A stretch of 64,000 nt of DNA. Origin: CALRQJ02 sp943370285 (lineage in GTDB: Bacteria; Bacteroidota; Bacteroidia; Chitinophagales; Chitinophagaceae). The stretch lies in assembly GCA_943370285.1 (NCBI GenBank), contig CALRQJ020000003.1, positions 240,745 to 304,744 on the forward strand, given 5' to 3'. Made by a program: the position numbers and the translations under genes. Below the pieces are notes generated by a model. It saw nothing but the letters and a program-made list of their open reading frames with translations, was not told the origin of the DNA and did not search any database. Positions 39,884-49,226 of this stretch are shown in pieces. The first letter of the stretch is position 1. Each line of letters begins with the position of its first letter.

Positions 39884-39916
39884 AAAGAAAAACCGCTATC
39901 AGTTATTGACAGCGGT
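39884..39916 (-). terminator. Rho-independent terminator of the transketolase-like gene
   Basis: Reading leftwards, ACCGCTGTCA and TGATAGCGGT (plus arms 39892-39901 and 39907-39916) pair with one wobble and are followed by TTTTTCTTTTT. It is 28 bp after the stop at 39944. Confidence 0.83.
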
Positions 39917-39943
39917 CTGGTATAAAAAATTTGACGTGTTACG

Positions 39944-40900
39944 CTATCCTTTTCTACTGATGGCTTTTTCGGCAGCAGCTACAATAAACGGTGTATCTAA
40001 ACCATATTTTTTTAGTAGATCTAATGGTTTACCACTTTCTCCAAATGTATCGTTGGTGCCGATATATTCGATAGGTATAGGACAATGTTTTGCCGCAACC
40101 TGTGCAATGCTATCACCCAATCCACCAATAATATTATGCTCTTCGCAAGTAACGGCACATTTGGTTTTTTTGATAGATGCCAATACCGCAGCTTCATCTA
40201 AAGGTTTAATGGTATGAATATTTATTACTTCAACACTAATCCCTTTTTCTTCTAAAATAATACCGGCTTCAATGGCCTTCCATACCAAATGCCCACAAGC
40301 AAAAATTGTTACATCTGTACCTTCGCTAAATTGTTGGGCTTTGCCAATAACAAAGTCACTTTCTTGTGTAAAATTTGGCCATTTAGGACGACCAAAACGC
40401 AAATACACCGGTCCTTCATAATCGGCAATGGCAATAGTGGCTGCCTTAGTTTGATTATAGTCGCAAGGCACAATAACGGTCATGCCGGGCAGCATTTTCA
40501 TTAATCCGATGTCTTCTAATATTTGGTGAGTTGCCCCATCTTCGCCAAGGGTTAAGCCGGCATGGCTAGCACAAATTTTTACATTTTTGCCGCTGTAAGC
40601 TACACTCTGACGGATTTGGTCATACACACGGCCTGTGCTAAAATTAGCAAAAGTGGTAGTGTACGGAATTTTTCCACCAATGGTTAAGCCGGCAGCAACG
40701 CCAATCATGTTGGCTTCGGCAATACCACACTGTACAAAACGGTCTGGAAATTCTTTGATGAATTTATTGAGTTTTAGAGAACCGGCTAAATCGGCTGTAA
40801 GGGCAATGATATTGTGGTTGGCTTTTGCCGCTTCGTAAATACCATCTCCAAAACCACCACGGGTTTCTTGTTCGTTTAGTACCTGTATATCTTTAAGCAT
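39944..40900 (-). CDS. Transketolase C-terminal subunit (split type)
   Basis: The 318-residue protein covers the pyrimidine-binding and C-terminal domains of transketolase: ETRGGFGDGIYEAAKANHNIIALTADL (in pieces), the catalytic Glu region CGIAEANMIGVAAGL, YTTTFANF, and HAGLTLGEDGATHQ. In split transketolases the TPP-diphosphate-binding N-terminal half is a separate ~280-residue protein. That partner is not adjacent: the upstream neighbour is a divergent gene. Together they would shuttle two-carbon units in the pentose phosphate pathway, or act in a DXS-like or sugar-modification reaction. Confidence 0.9.
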   Translation of the reverse strand: MLKDIQVLNEQETRGGFGDGIYEAAKANHNIIALTADLAGSLKLNKFIKEFPDRFVQCGIAEANMIGVAAGLTIGGKIPYTTTFANFSTGRVYDQIRQSVAYSGKNVKICASHAGLTLGEDGATHQILEDIGLMKMLPGMTVIVPCDYNQTKAATIAIADYEGPVYLRFGRPKWPNFTQESDFVIGKAQQFSEGTDVTIFACGHLVWKAIEAGIILEEKGISVEVINIHTIKPLDEAAVLASIKKTKCAVTCEEHNIIGGLGDSIAQVAAKHCPIPIEYIGTNDTFGESGKPLDLLKKYGLDTPFIVAAAEKAISRKG

Positions 40901-40981
40901 AGCTGTATTTTGCGGAGCAAAGTAACATAAAATACGCCGTAGAAACTTGAAATTTGTAGATTAGTCATCTGAAAACAACTT

Positions 40982-41701
40982 ATGAAAGCAATACTTTTTA
41001 TCAGCATAGCTATAATACTAGGGTTTGAGTCAACTGCACAACGTAGTATCAATAGTTTTCCGGGTTCGGTAAATAATTCGTTAGAGTTGATGCAAGACGG
41101 TTGGGGCAGACCGCTTTACCTCAAAACAGAATTTAATTTTACCGGTTCTCCTTTTTGGCCCGAGGAATATCATGTAGCACAACTTACCGTTAAAAATGGA
41201 AGCCGCTACCAAGGTGTTATGGTGAAGGTTAATTTGCTCTCTAATATGGTGTTGTTTAAAGGTGCCGACGGCACAGATATGGAAGTTACCACCGAAGTTA
41301 GAAAGATTGCTTTCTCAGATACTACTGGCCCTATGAAGGGGGCTGTGTTGGCAAATGGTTTTCCGGCTGTGGGTTCGAAAACTGCTGCCACTTATTACCA
41401 ACTGTTAGATACGGGTAACCATAAATTATTAAAATGCTTTGCTATAAGTATTGATGAAAAAACGCAATACGGTTATGCCGGCGTTACCAAAGAATTGGTG
41501 AAGAAACCCATTTATTTTGTGTACTCGGCCGATGGTAATATGAAAAAGCTAGAGAAAGGAAAAGCCGCTTTATTAAAACTGTTCCCCAACCAAAAAACAG
41601 CCATTGAAGATTATTTGCAAAAAGAAAAATTGAAACTAGAGAAGGAAGCAGATTTTATTAAAGTAATAGCATATTTGAATAGCTTGCCAGTAACGAACTA
41701 G
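40982..41701 (+). CDS. Hypothetical exported protein
   Basis: The 239-residue protein has a signal peptide (residues 1-19, ending GFESTAQ). The mature part is mostly beta-rich with a GxxYQGVMVKVNLLSNMVLFKGADG strand block and ends in a charged helical tail (YLQKEKLKLEKEADFIKVIAYLN in pieces). I recognise a general Bacteroidota exported-protein type but no named domain. Divergent from the transketolase gene, convergent with the 41705 gene. Confidence 0.75.
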   Translation: MKAILFISIAIILGFESTAQRSINSFPGSVNNSLELMQDGWGRPLYLKTEFNFTGSPFWPEEYHVAQLTVKNGSRYQGVMVKVNLLSNMVLFKGADGTDMEVTTEVRKIAFSDTTGPMKGAVLANGFPAVGSKTAATYYQLLDTGNHKLLKCFAISIDEKTQYGYAGVTKELVKKPIYFVYSADGNMKKLEKGKAALLKLFPNQKTAIEDYLQKEKLKLEKEADFIKVIAYLNSLPVTN

Positions 41702-41704
41702 GGC

Positions 41705-42298
41705 TTATGTTGTTAAAAAGTCAAGGTCAAAATAGTAGCGTTCTCTATTTGATTTGTCAACGTAAAGTGTTGTTTGTTTTTGTTTCTCCAAGTAAAAAGC
41801 CAAAGTGATTTTGTCTTTTGGAATAACCCTGCTTATAAATTTTTCTGTCTTCCCGCTACGGATATTTAGTTTAGAAAAGATAATAACCGTTTGCTTAATC
41901 TGAACCTGTTCAACATTACGCATCGAGCCACCAGCGAGTGCATTCAAACCTTGTATTTCTCTTTCGATATCAAGTGTCAACAGTTCATTTTTATGCCCAT
42001 ATTTTTCTTTCTCTTCTATATAGTTGTTTTCTCGTAGTTCACATTCTGTTAAGTTAACTTGTATCTTTTCACCATTTTCTTTTAGGTCTTCAATTAGTGT
42101 TGTTATTTGTTTTTGAACGCTAATGTCTTTTGTAGAAGGTGTATACCGTAGAAATAAAAATCCTCCCCAAAACAAAGCTAAGCCAATCAGCCAAAATAAG
42201 AATGGGTAAGGAATTAACTCACCTGAATACTTTCTAAAAAAGATAATTGTTAATAGACCAAGTCCGATTAAAAAGTATGCGATAATTCGTCTCCACAT
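41705..42298 (-). CDS. Hypothetical membrane protein with two N-terminal helices
   Basis: The 197-residue protein has two transmembrane helices (about residues 6-22 and 32-52) close together, then a soluble domain of about 140 residues with FSKLNIRSGKTEKFIS and a VDKSNRERYYFDLDFL end. No family is recognised. It is separated from the metallo-hydrolase gene by 45 bp on the same strand, so they may be co-transcribed. Confidence 0.7.
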   Translation of the reverse strand: MWRRIIAYFLIGLGLLTIIFFRKYSGELIPYPFLFWLIGLALFWGGFLFLRYTPSTKDISVQKQITTLIEDLKENGEKIQVNLTECELRENNYIEEKEKYGHKNELLTLDIEREIQGLNALAGGSMRNVEQVQIKQTVIIFSKLNIRSGKTEKFISRVIPKDKITLAFYLEKQKQTTLYVDKSNRERYYFDLDFLTT

Positions 42299-42343
42299 AT
42301 TTATAAGATTCTTTTGAGAAGATACAGCTACTAAGTTAGTGTG

Positions 42344-43090
42344 CTAAATTTCTTGCTTAAATATCGGCGTTTTGATGTCGTGGTAAAAAAGAAAAGTCCA
42401 ACCTTCGGTTTGCCCTTGTTCCCACCAGGCTTGTCTTAATTGCATGCATTTTTTTCCATCAAAATCATACTTAGCTACAAACTTACTTTTCATCTGTTGC
42501 AGTTGTGGGGCATCATCGCCGCCAAAAAATAATGTTTCGTTTTCGTCTCTTATCCAAAATACTTGGTGATGCGGACTATGTGCCGATGTTACTTGGTATT
42601 CGATGTAATGATCAATCAGCCCATCTCCATTCAACACTACTACATTACTATGACCTTCTAGTACTGCTAATTCTTCGGCCATATAAGATGGAAAACCTGT
42701 TTCTAATGCAAAAGCCAATTCTTTTTCTTGTACATAATATACCGCATTAGGAAATGCCAAACTGTAATTACCTAGTTGATCTCTTTTACTAATGCCACCT
42801 GCATGGTCTTTATGCAAATGACTCATTAATACTTTGGTAACTTGTTCCGGACGAATACCATTAGCTTGTAGATTATGATACAACTGCAACTGCCCTTGTT
42901 GAGAAAACCCAAGTCCGGCATCAATCAACAACACATCTTTTGAGGTTATAATGACAAATGGCTGAACTTCTACCAATAAACTACCAATGGACCGCTGTTG
43001 TAAATCGTCTTTATCTGTATCAAACGGAACAAAAATCTTTGTTTTATCTATCGTAAATGAACCTTCCGATAAGGGAATAATTTGAGCCAT
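42344..43090 (-). CDS. MBL-fold metallo-hydrolase
   Basis: The 248-residue protein has the metallo-beta-lactamase-fold zinc motif MSHLHKDHAGG (H-x-H-x-D-H), a preceding LLIDAGLGF strand, an SAHSPHHQVFW histidine segment and a FFGGDDAPQ strand. Family members hydrolyse lactones, thioesters, phosphodiesters or beta-lactams; this N-acyl-lactonase-like arrangement is not specific. It follows the rodA gene on the same strand with a 26-bp gap, so it may be at the end of the cell-shape operon. Confidence 0.87.
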   Translation of the reverse strand: MAQIIPLSEGSFTIDKTKIFVPFDTDKDDLQQRSIGSLLVEVQPFVIITSKDVLLIDAGLGFSQQGQLQLYHNLQANGIRPEQVTKVLMSHLHKDHAGGISKRDQLGNYSLAFPNAVYYVQEKELAFALETGFPSYMAEELAVLEGHSNVVVLNGDGLIDHYIEYQVTSAHSPHHQVFWIRDENETLFFGGDDAPQLQQMKSKFVAKYDFDGKKCMQLRQAWWEQGQTEGWTFLFYHDIKTPIFKQEI

Positions 43091-43116
43091 AATACTTGCT
43101 TTATTGCTTGTAGGTA

Positions 43117-44463
43117 TTAACGCAATACCATTTGCCTATCGGCATCTAAGCGAACCAAAATAAAAATCAATACCGTAAACGTAAGTAGGGATGAACCACC
43201 ATAACTAATCAACGGTAGTGGGATACCAATGATAGGAAACAATCCAATAGTCATACATACATTAATGGCAATATGAATAAACATAATACTCGCAACACTG
43301 TAGGCATACACTCGGCTAAAAGTACTGCGTTGTCTTTCGGCCATTTGCACAATTCTAAAGAGCAAGAAAAGATAGATACCCAAAAAAACAATACTTCCAA
43401 TAAAGCCAAACGCCTCGGCTAGTGAAGTAAAAATGAAATCTGTTCTTTGTTCCGGAACATATTTACCACGGGTTTGTGTTCCTTTCAAAAATCCTTTGCC
43501 AATAATGCCGCCTGAACCAATAGCAATTTTACTTTGGCGTACATTATAATCATCGGGTTTGCGGGCCGGTTTTTCAGAATCTTTTTTAGCCATGGCACTT
43601 TTGTTGCGACTGCAATCGTAATCTTTACCCACCATGCTATACACCCTTTGGCTTTGATAGCATTGCAGCACATTATCGAACATATATGGCACAGCGAAGC
43701 GTTGAAAACTTACACAGGCGGCCCAAACAACGATAATGATGGTGAGCAAGTTTTTATGTCTTTTGAATTGTCTGCGTAACGCATAAATCAGTAATACTGC
43801 TATTACGGTAAGTATAATCGCCAATGTATTAGGTTCAAAAATAAGTGATGCAATCACTAGCGCTGCAATCGACGAGCCGATGATTAATATCCATGGCGAT
43901 AAGCCTTCTCTGTACATCACAATAAAAAAGGAGAAGTACACAAGTGCTAATCCCGTTTCATTTTGTAGCACGGATAAAACTGCCGGTGTTAAAGCAATAG
44001 CTCCTGCAACAATTTGTGATTTTACTTTTGAGAAATCGGTTTCTTGTCTGGATAAGAATTTGGCCAATGCTAATGCAACAAAAATTTTACAAAGTTCTGC
44101 CGGTTGTAAATTAAAGCCGCCACCGAGGGGAATCCAACTTTTTGAACCGTTGATATTTTTACCAATGGCAAATGTTGCTATCATCAATAATATGCCAAAT
44201 CCGTATAATAAATTGGCAAACGTGGTGTACAACTTGCTATCAGTTAGCAAAATAAATGTAGCCGCAATCACACAAACACCTGTAAAATATAGTTGTTTGC
44301 TGTAATTTGTTTTGCCGTCAAAAAAAGTGCTAACCGCAGAAGTATCTGTGTTATATTCTACCATAAAAATACACAGAATACCAATGACTACTAATATCGC
44401 ATAGAGCCATATTACCGTCCAGTCTACCCCTTTAGAAATGGTATTTTGTTTACGGTTACTCAT
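43117..44463 (-). CDS. rodA: Rod-shape SEDS glycosyltransferase RodA
   Basis: The 448-residue protein has about ten helices and SEDS family motifs: SWIPLGGGFNLQPAELCKI with the ...PAE segment, KSQIVAGAIALTPAVLSVLQNETGLALVYF (in pieces), a conserved FLKGTQTRGKYVPEQRTDFIF loop and GIPLPLISYGGSS. RodA polymerises lipid II into glycan strands for side-wall growth together with PBP2. A charged loop of about 40 residues with KDSEKPARKPDDYN replaces the shorter loop of E. coli RodA. It overlaps pbp2 by 4 bp, so the two are translationally coupled. Confidence 0.95.
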   Translation of the reverse strand: MSNRKQNTISKGVDWTVIWLYAILVVIGILCIFMVEYNTDTSAVSTFFDGKTNYSKQLYFTGVCVIAATFILLTDSKLYTTFANLLYGFGILLMIATFAIGKNINGSKSWIPLGGGFNLQPAELCKIFVALALAKFLSRQETDFSKVKSQIVAGAIALTPAVLSVLQNETGLALVYFSFFIVMYREGLSPWILIIGSSIAALVIASLIFEPNTLAIILTVIAVLLIYALRRQFKRHKNLLTIIIVVWAACVSFQRFAVPYMFDNVLQCYQSQRVYSMVGKDYDCSRNKSAMAKKDSEKPARKPDDYNVRQSKIAIGSGGIIGKGFLKGTQTRGKYVPEQRTDFIFTSLAEAFGFIGSIVFLGIYLFLLFRIVQMAERQRSTFSRVYAYSVASIMFIHIAINVCMTIGLFPIIGIPLPLISYGGSSLLTFTVLIFILVRLDADRQMVLR

Positions 44464-46535
44464 GGCCTTTTATTGTCTCTTTTAATTTTAGGATCGTTGG
44501 GTTTCAGCATAGGATTGAGTCCGGTTTTGCTACTATCAATCGGATCATTATCTTTTCTGTCTGGCTCTGCTTCAGGGTCGAAAGTGGTTTTACGTTCGGT
44601 ATTTAAATCAATGATTTGTGCCGTATCATCTAATACTTCTTTGGCTTGGCGAATAGAATCTTTCATATAATACCAACGCTTAATTGCAGCAGGTATATAA
44701 TCTAGCTTCGCAAATTCTTCTGCTTTTTTCTCACTTGCGGCAGATAAGGTATCGTAAATGTATTTTTCAATCATCAGTGAAGCAATTGGCGCAGCTACTA
44801 CACCACCATAACCGGCATTCTCTACCACAACAGCTATGGCAATGGTGGGATTTTCTCTCGGTGCAAATGCCACAAATAAACCGTGGTTTTTTCCGTGAGG
44901 GTTTTGTGCGGTACCGGTTTTAGCACACATATTTATACCGGCTACTTTAGCACGGGTGGCTGTACCGTAATCTGTTACATCTTGCATACCTGCATGTACG
45001 GCTTCGTAGCTACTATCGGGTATATGCAGTGGGGTGTGTTTTTTGCGATATTTAGCGACAAACACCGTATCAGCTATGGTTTCATTCTCTATGCTATCTA
45101 CAAAATGCGGTGTAAAGTAATAGCCTTTATTGGCAATAATACACATTGAATTGGCCAACTGCAGTGGTGTTGCTGTCATACGATCTTGACCAATACCTAA
45201 GGTTACCAAATTGCAACTATTCCAACGGGCAAAACCACCAAAGTCTTTGTTATAACGGGCTGTATCGGGTATGCTTCCTCTATCCTCTGATGGTAAATCA
45301 ACTTGAACTTTAACGCCTAAGCTAAAGGCATTCATGTATTCTTTCCATTTAATATAGCCGGCTTGAGTGTTAGCATAATTTTTATTGTCTAACGCTAAGC
45401 GAAACACATGGCAATAGTAGGCATTACAAGAATTAGCAATCGATAATCTTAAGTTAGCAGCATGACCACCACCTGCATGGGTACATTTTACAGGTCTGCC
45501 GCAATAATAGTATGCACCACCACAAGGAAAACCGGTACTTGGCGTAATCAAGCCTTCGTCTAAAGCAACCAATGCACCAATTGGTTTAAAGGTAGAACCG
45601 GGTGGATATTGACCCTTGATTGCCCTGTTGTACATAGGTTTTGCCGTATCTAAAAACATACGACTAAAGTTTTTTCTACGATCCGAGCCGGTTAACATAT
45701 TGGGGTCGTAACCCGGTGCAGATGCCATGGCTAAAATGCCACCGGTTTTTGGATTGATGGCTACCGCACTACCAATTTTGTTTTGTAATAATTTTTCGGC
45801 CAATTGCTGTAATTCGATATCAATACTAGTATACAAATTTCTTCCGGCCACAGCCGCAGTATCATACAGACCTTTTTCAAACGAACCTTGAATTCTGTTT
45901 TTGTTATCTCTCAATTGAAACTTAATACCACGTTGGCCCATTAATACTTTTTCGTACGAAGCTTCTAAACCATTTCTTCCTACATAGTCACCCATTTGGT
46001 AGAAGTAGTTTGATTTGCGAATGATGGCACTATCGGCTTCTCCTACATAACCCAAAATATGTGCTGCGGCTTTGAAGGGATAAGCCCTTACAGGTCTTTC
46101 TGCCAGGTCAAACCCCGGAAACTTGTACATGTTTTCATCTAATTGGGCATACACTTGCGGTGTAATCAAGCCCTGAAAAACGGAAGGTCTAAAACGGCCG
46201 TTTCGAATGATAGCGCCAATTACTCGTTTTTTAAATTCAGCTGTATCAATATTTAAAATGCGACAAATGCTAAATGTATCTACATTTTTGATTTGAAAGG
46301 GAGTAACCATCAAATCGAACATGGCTATATTATCGAGTATGGCTCTGCGTTTACGGTCGAAAATAATGCCACGGCTTGGGTAAACTACTTTCTTAAATAT
46401 GGCATTGTCTTCCGCTAGTTTAGCATACTTGCTAGAAAAGACTTGCAGGTTAATCAATTGACCAACGATGATGATAAAAACGGCTGCAAAAATGATTTGT
46501 ATAATTCTGCTCCTGCTTTGATTGTAGACCGGCAT
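44460..46535 (-). CDS. mrdA: Penicillin-binding protein 2 (transpeptidase)
   Basis: The 691-residue class B PBP has one N-terminal anchor (residues 10-28), a pedestal/dimerisation region and a transpeptidase domain. The active-site motifs are STFK (in PPGSTFKPIGAL), SNSCN-type SxN (LSIANSCNAYYC) and KTGT (CAKTGTAQNPHGKN). It cross-links side-wall peptidoglycan with RodA and the Mre complex. The C-terminal ~70 residues are an acidic Asp/Lys/Pro-rich tail. Located between mreD and rodA in the usual order. Confidence 0.96.
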   Translation of the reverse strand: MPVYNQSRSRIIQIIFAAVFIIIVGQLINLQVFSSKYAKLAEDNAIFKKVVYPSRGIIFDRKRRAILDNIAMFDLMVTPFQIKNVDTFSICRILNIDTAEFKKRVIGAIIRNGRFRPSVFQGLITPQVYAQLDENMYKFPGFDLAERPVRAYPFKAAAHILGYVGEADSAIIRKSNYFYQMGDYVGRNGLEASYEKVLMGQRGIKFQLRDNKNRIQGSFEKGLYDTAAVAGRNLYTSIDIELQQLAEKLLQNKIGSAVAINPKTGGILAMASAPGYDPNMLTGSDRRKNFSRMFLDTAKPMYNRAIKGQYPPGSTFKPIGALVALDEGLITPSTGFPCGGAYYYCGRPVKCTHAGGGHAANLRLSIANSCNAYYCHVFRLALDNKNYANTQAGYIKWKEYMNAFSLGVKVQVDLPSEDRGSIPDTARYNKDFGGFARWNSCNLVTLGIGQDRMTATPLQLANSMCIIANKGYYFTPHFVDSIENETIADTVFVAKYRKKHTPLHIPDSSYEAVHAGMQDVTDYGTATRAKVAGINMCAKTGTAQNPHGKNHGLFVAFAPRENPTIAIAVVVENAGYGGVVAAPIASLMIEKYIYDTLSAASEKKAEEFAKLDYIPAAIKRWYYMKDSIRQAKEVLDDTAQIIDLNTERKTTFDPEAEPDRKDNDPIDSSKTGLNPMLKPNDPKIKRDNKRP

Positions 46536-46648
46536 AATTGGTTATGAATGTGTAGCGTGAAGATGTGTTGCAATAGCAAAATTGCATGATGTGTGGCGAA
46601 ATAAAATCAAACAGGCAAATTAAAATTTGTTAACAGTTGTGAACGACG

Positions 46649-47182
46649 CTAAGCAGCATTGGTTCTATATTTTCCTTTACGGAAGAAAAGCATTTCGGTA
46701 AGAAATATTAAGAGCATGCTAACAGCTGTAGTACCGGTTACTTTACCCAATAAATACAACATATCATCAAACTGAAGCCACTCTATAAATACCAAATAAA
46801 AATGATGGATAAATGTAAGCAGCAACACATAAATACTGTAAGGTGCCCAACCCATACTTTTAATACTTGGTTCAATATAACTTAACTCTACAGACTCCTG
46901 CGGTAGCAGTAAATTCACTAAAAATGGTCTTAGATAGGCGATGAGTACGCAGGGTGCAGCATGCAAGCCGGGGGTGCCGGTAAGAAAATCTAGGCTTAAC
47001 CCAAAAATAAATGCAACCAACATTAAAAAGAAACGGTTAATGCTGAAAGGCAACCACAGAATAAAAATGAAATAGAGATAAGGAACAATAAATTGGTGCA
47101 ACGGCGGAATTTTATTCAGCACAAAAGCCTGTACCAAAAGGAACAATATAAAACGGATAATATTTCTCAGCAGTTCACTCAT
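46649..47182 (-). CDS. mreD: Rod shape-determining protein MreD
   Basis: The 177-residue hydrophobic protein has five or so transmembrane helices, with RFILFLLVQAFVLNKIP at the start and FGLSLDFLTGTPGLHAAPCVLI in the middle, the SxDxxxG motif of MreD. It overlaps mreC by 4 bp. MreD is the integral membrane partner of MreC in the elongasome. A 113-bp gap separates it from pbp2. Confidence 0.92.
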   Translation of the reverse strand: MSELLRNIIRFILFLLVQAFVLNKIPPLHQFIVPYLYFIFILWLPFSINRFFLMLVAFIFGLSLDFLTGTPGLHAAPCVLIAYLRPFLVNLLLPQESVELSYIEPSIKSMGWAPYSIYVLLLTFIHHFYLVFIEWLQFDDMLYLLGKVTGTTAVSMLLIFLTEMLFFRKGKYRTNAA

Positions 47183-48030
47183 TGATTTTTTACCGGTTTA
47201 GTGGCTAAGCTGCGTTGTTCTTCCCATAAGGCATTACTAACAAGATAGGCATATTGTAAACTGAAAAAATTAGTAGACGATTTTACTTTTAAAGTAAAAA
47301 AGTTGCTACTTGGGTCTGCCATTACTTCGGCAACAGTACCGACCATCAAATGACTGGGAAAAATCGATGAATACGTACTCGTTAAAACCGTATCGCCTTT
47401 TGTAATCTGAGCACTTTTTGGAATATTCTTTAACGTTAAGTAATAGGGGTTTTTGCCATCCCATTCTAAACTGCCAGCCATATTCGTTTTTTTAAGCATG
47501 CAGCTTACTTTGCTGTTACGATGGAGTAAGCTCATTACTTTGCTATAATTCTCACTGACTTGTACCACTGTACCCACAATACCATTTGGTCCGGTAACTG
47601 CCATTTCAGGTTTAACGCCTTGTAAACTTCCTCTTTCAAGCATTACATAATTGTTTTGCAACGAAACAGAATTGCCTACTACTTTAGCAGGCAGCCAAGT
47701 AAATTTTCTCACTTTACCAATAGTATCGCTGTAAAGGCTGTCTGTGAATTTGAGTACGGAAGTATCCGGTCCTTGAAAGTTTTGTGCCAGCATATTTTTC
47801 AATCTGGCATTTTCTTCCATCAATAATTTGTTATTAGTTTTTAGGCTGAAGTAATCTTCAACATTACTGTACTTCTCATTCAGCTTGCCCGAAACCTCAT
47901 TGGCGGTGCCGGCAAAAACAGCCTGATGGGTTTTATTATAGTTCACCAAAATAGCAATGCTAAGCCCTTGCAGTATAACAAAGACTATGAAGTTGAAGTA
48001 ACTGCGTATGAATAGGAATATATTCTTCAC
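47179..48030 (-). CDS. mreC: Rod shape-determining protein MreC
   Basis: The 283-residue protein has one N-terminal transmembrane helix (residues 9-27), a coiled coil at about 50-85 (LKTNNKLLMEENARLKNML) and a beta-rich periplasmic domain with NSVSLQNNYVMLERGSLQGV, VTGPNGIVGTVVQVSENYSKV and ITKGDTVLTSTYSSIFP. It links PBP2-RodA with cytoplasmic MreB. It overlaps mreD and follows mreB by 29 bp. Confidence 0.94.
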   Translation of the reverse strand: MKNIFLFIRSYFNFIVFVILQGLSIAILVNYNKTHQAVFAGTANEVSGKLNEKYSNVEDYFSLKTNNKLLMEENARLKNMLAQNFQGPDTSVLKFTDSLYSDTIGKVRKFTWLPAKVVGNSVSLQNNYVMLERGSLQGVKPEMAVTGPNGIVGTVVQVSENYSKVMSLLHRNSKVSCMLKKTNMAGSLEWDGKNPYYLTLKNIPKSAQITKGDTVLTSTYSSIFPSHLMVGTVAEVMADPSSNFFTLKVKSSTNFFSLQYAYLVSNALWEEQRSLATKPVKNQ

Positions 48031-48059
48031 GGCTTAAGGGCTGTTGGCGAACGGCGGTT

Positions 48060-49085
48060 TTAACGCATGATAAAAGGAAAACGCTGATAGTTTTTTAAAG
48101 CAATGCCTGTACCTCTCACCACACTTCTTAGTGGATCATCGGCAACATGCACGGGCAATTTAATTTTTTGACTCAAACGTTTATCTAAACCTCGGAGTAA
48201 TGCACCACCACCGGTAATGTATAAACCACGACGATAAATATCGGATGCCAATTCTGGCGGAGTTGTTTCTAATGCTTTTAAAATCGCCTCTTCAATTTTA
48301 AAAATGCTTTTATCCAAAGCTTCGGCAATTTCTTGATAGCTTACCATTACTTGTTTTGGAATACCGGTAACCAAGTCACGGCCATTAACGGGAATATCAT
48401 CCGGTGGATTGTCTAAATCCTTCATGGCTGCACCTACTTGTATTTTAATTTGTTCTGCAGTACGTTCACCAATCAATAAACTGTGGTAACGACGAAGGGC
48501 TTCCATAATATCGGCCGTAAATTCATCACCGGCAATACGAATAGATTGATCGCAAACAATTCCGGCTAAAGCAATAACGGTAATACCTGTTGTTCCACCT
48601 CCAATATCAATAATCATATTACCAACAGGCTCTTCTACATCAATACCAATACCCAAAGCCGCAGCCATAGGTTCGTGTAATAAGTAAACCTCTTTGGCAC
48701 CGGCTTGTTCGGCGCTATCTCTAACCGCTCTTTTTTCAACCTCGGTTATAGAAGATGGAATACAAATCATCATTCTCCAACTGGGTGGGAACAATGGTTT
48801 TTTGGGGTAAACTAATTTGATTAATTCTCTAATCATTAGTTCGGCGGCGTTGAAGTCGGCAATTACACCATCTCTTAACGGACGAACTGTACGGATGCTT
48901 TCGTGGGTTTTTTCATGCATCATCAATGCTCTTTTGCCCACAGCTAGCACCTCTTTAGGGTTATTTCTGTTTAATGCGATGATCGAGGGTTCATTCACCA
49001 CTACTTCATCGTTATGTATAATGAGGGTATTTGCAGTACCCAAATCGATTGCTATTTCTTGTGTAAACCAGTTAAAAAGTCCCAT
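48060..49085 (-). CDS. mreB: Actin-like rod shape-determining protein MreB
   Basis: The 341-residue protein has the actin-family phosphate motifs IDLGTANTLI and IDIGGGTTGITVIAL, the adenosine motif GLYITGGGALLRGL, and an N-terminal amphipathic start MGLFNWFTQ for membrane binding. MreB filaments position the elongasome. First gene of the mreBCD-pbp2-rodA operon; galE ends 142 bp upstream on the same strand with a loose hairpin in between. Confidence 0.97.
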   Translation of the reverse strand: MGLFNWFTQEIAIDLGTANTLIIHNDEVVVNEPSIIALNRNNPKEVLAVGKRALMMHEKTHESIRTVRPLRDGVIADFNAAELMIRELIKLVYPKKPLFPPSWRMMICIPSSITEVEKRAVRDSAEQAGAKEVYLLHEPMAAALGIGIDVEEPVGNMIIDIGGGTTGITVIALAGIVCDQSIRIAGDEFTADIMEALRRYHSLLIGERTAEQIKIQVGAAMKDLDNPPDDIPVNGRDLVTGIPKQVMVSYQEIAEALDKSIFKIEEAILKALETTPPELASDIYRRGLYITGGGALLRGLDKRLSQKIKLPVHVADDPLRSVVRGTGIALKNYQRFPFIMR

Positions 49086-49226
49086 TTATGTGTTTAGATT
49101 CCTATTGTTATTGAATGGCGACAAAGTTGAGTGAAATAATCCGAATTAACAAAGCAGTAAGCCCCTGTTTTACGGGGTTTAAGCAATATTAACGCTAAAG
49201 ATGGTTATTTGTGAATAAACGAGTTG

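Noticed and set aside
49151..49190. Terminator hairpin AAGCCCC/GGGGTTT between galE and mreB
   Set aside because: The stem is short with an eight-base loop and lacks a U-run on the leftward side, so I could not support it as the galE terminator.
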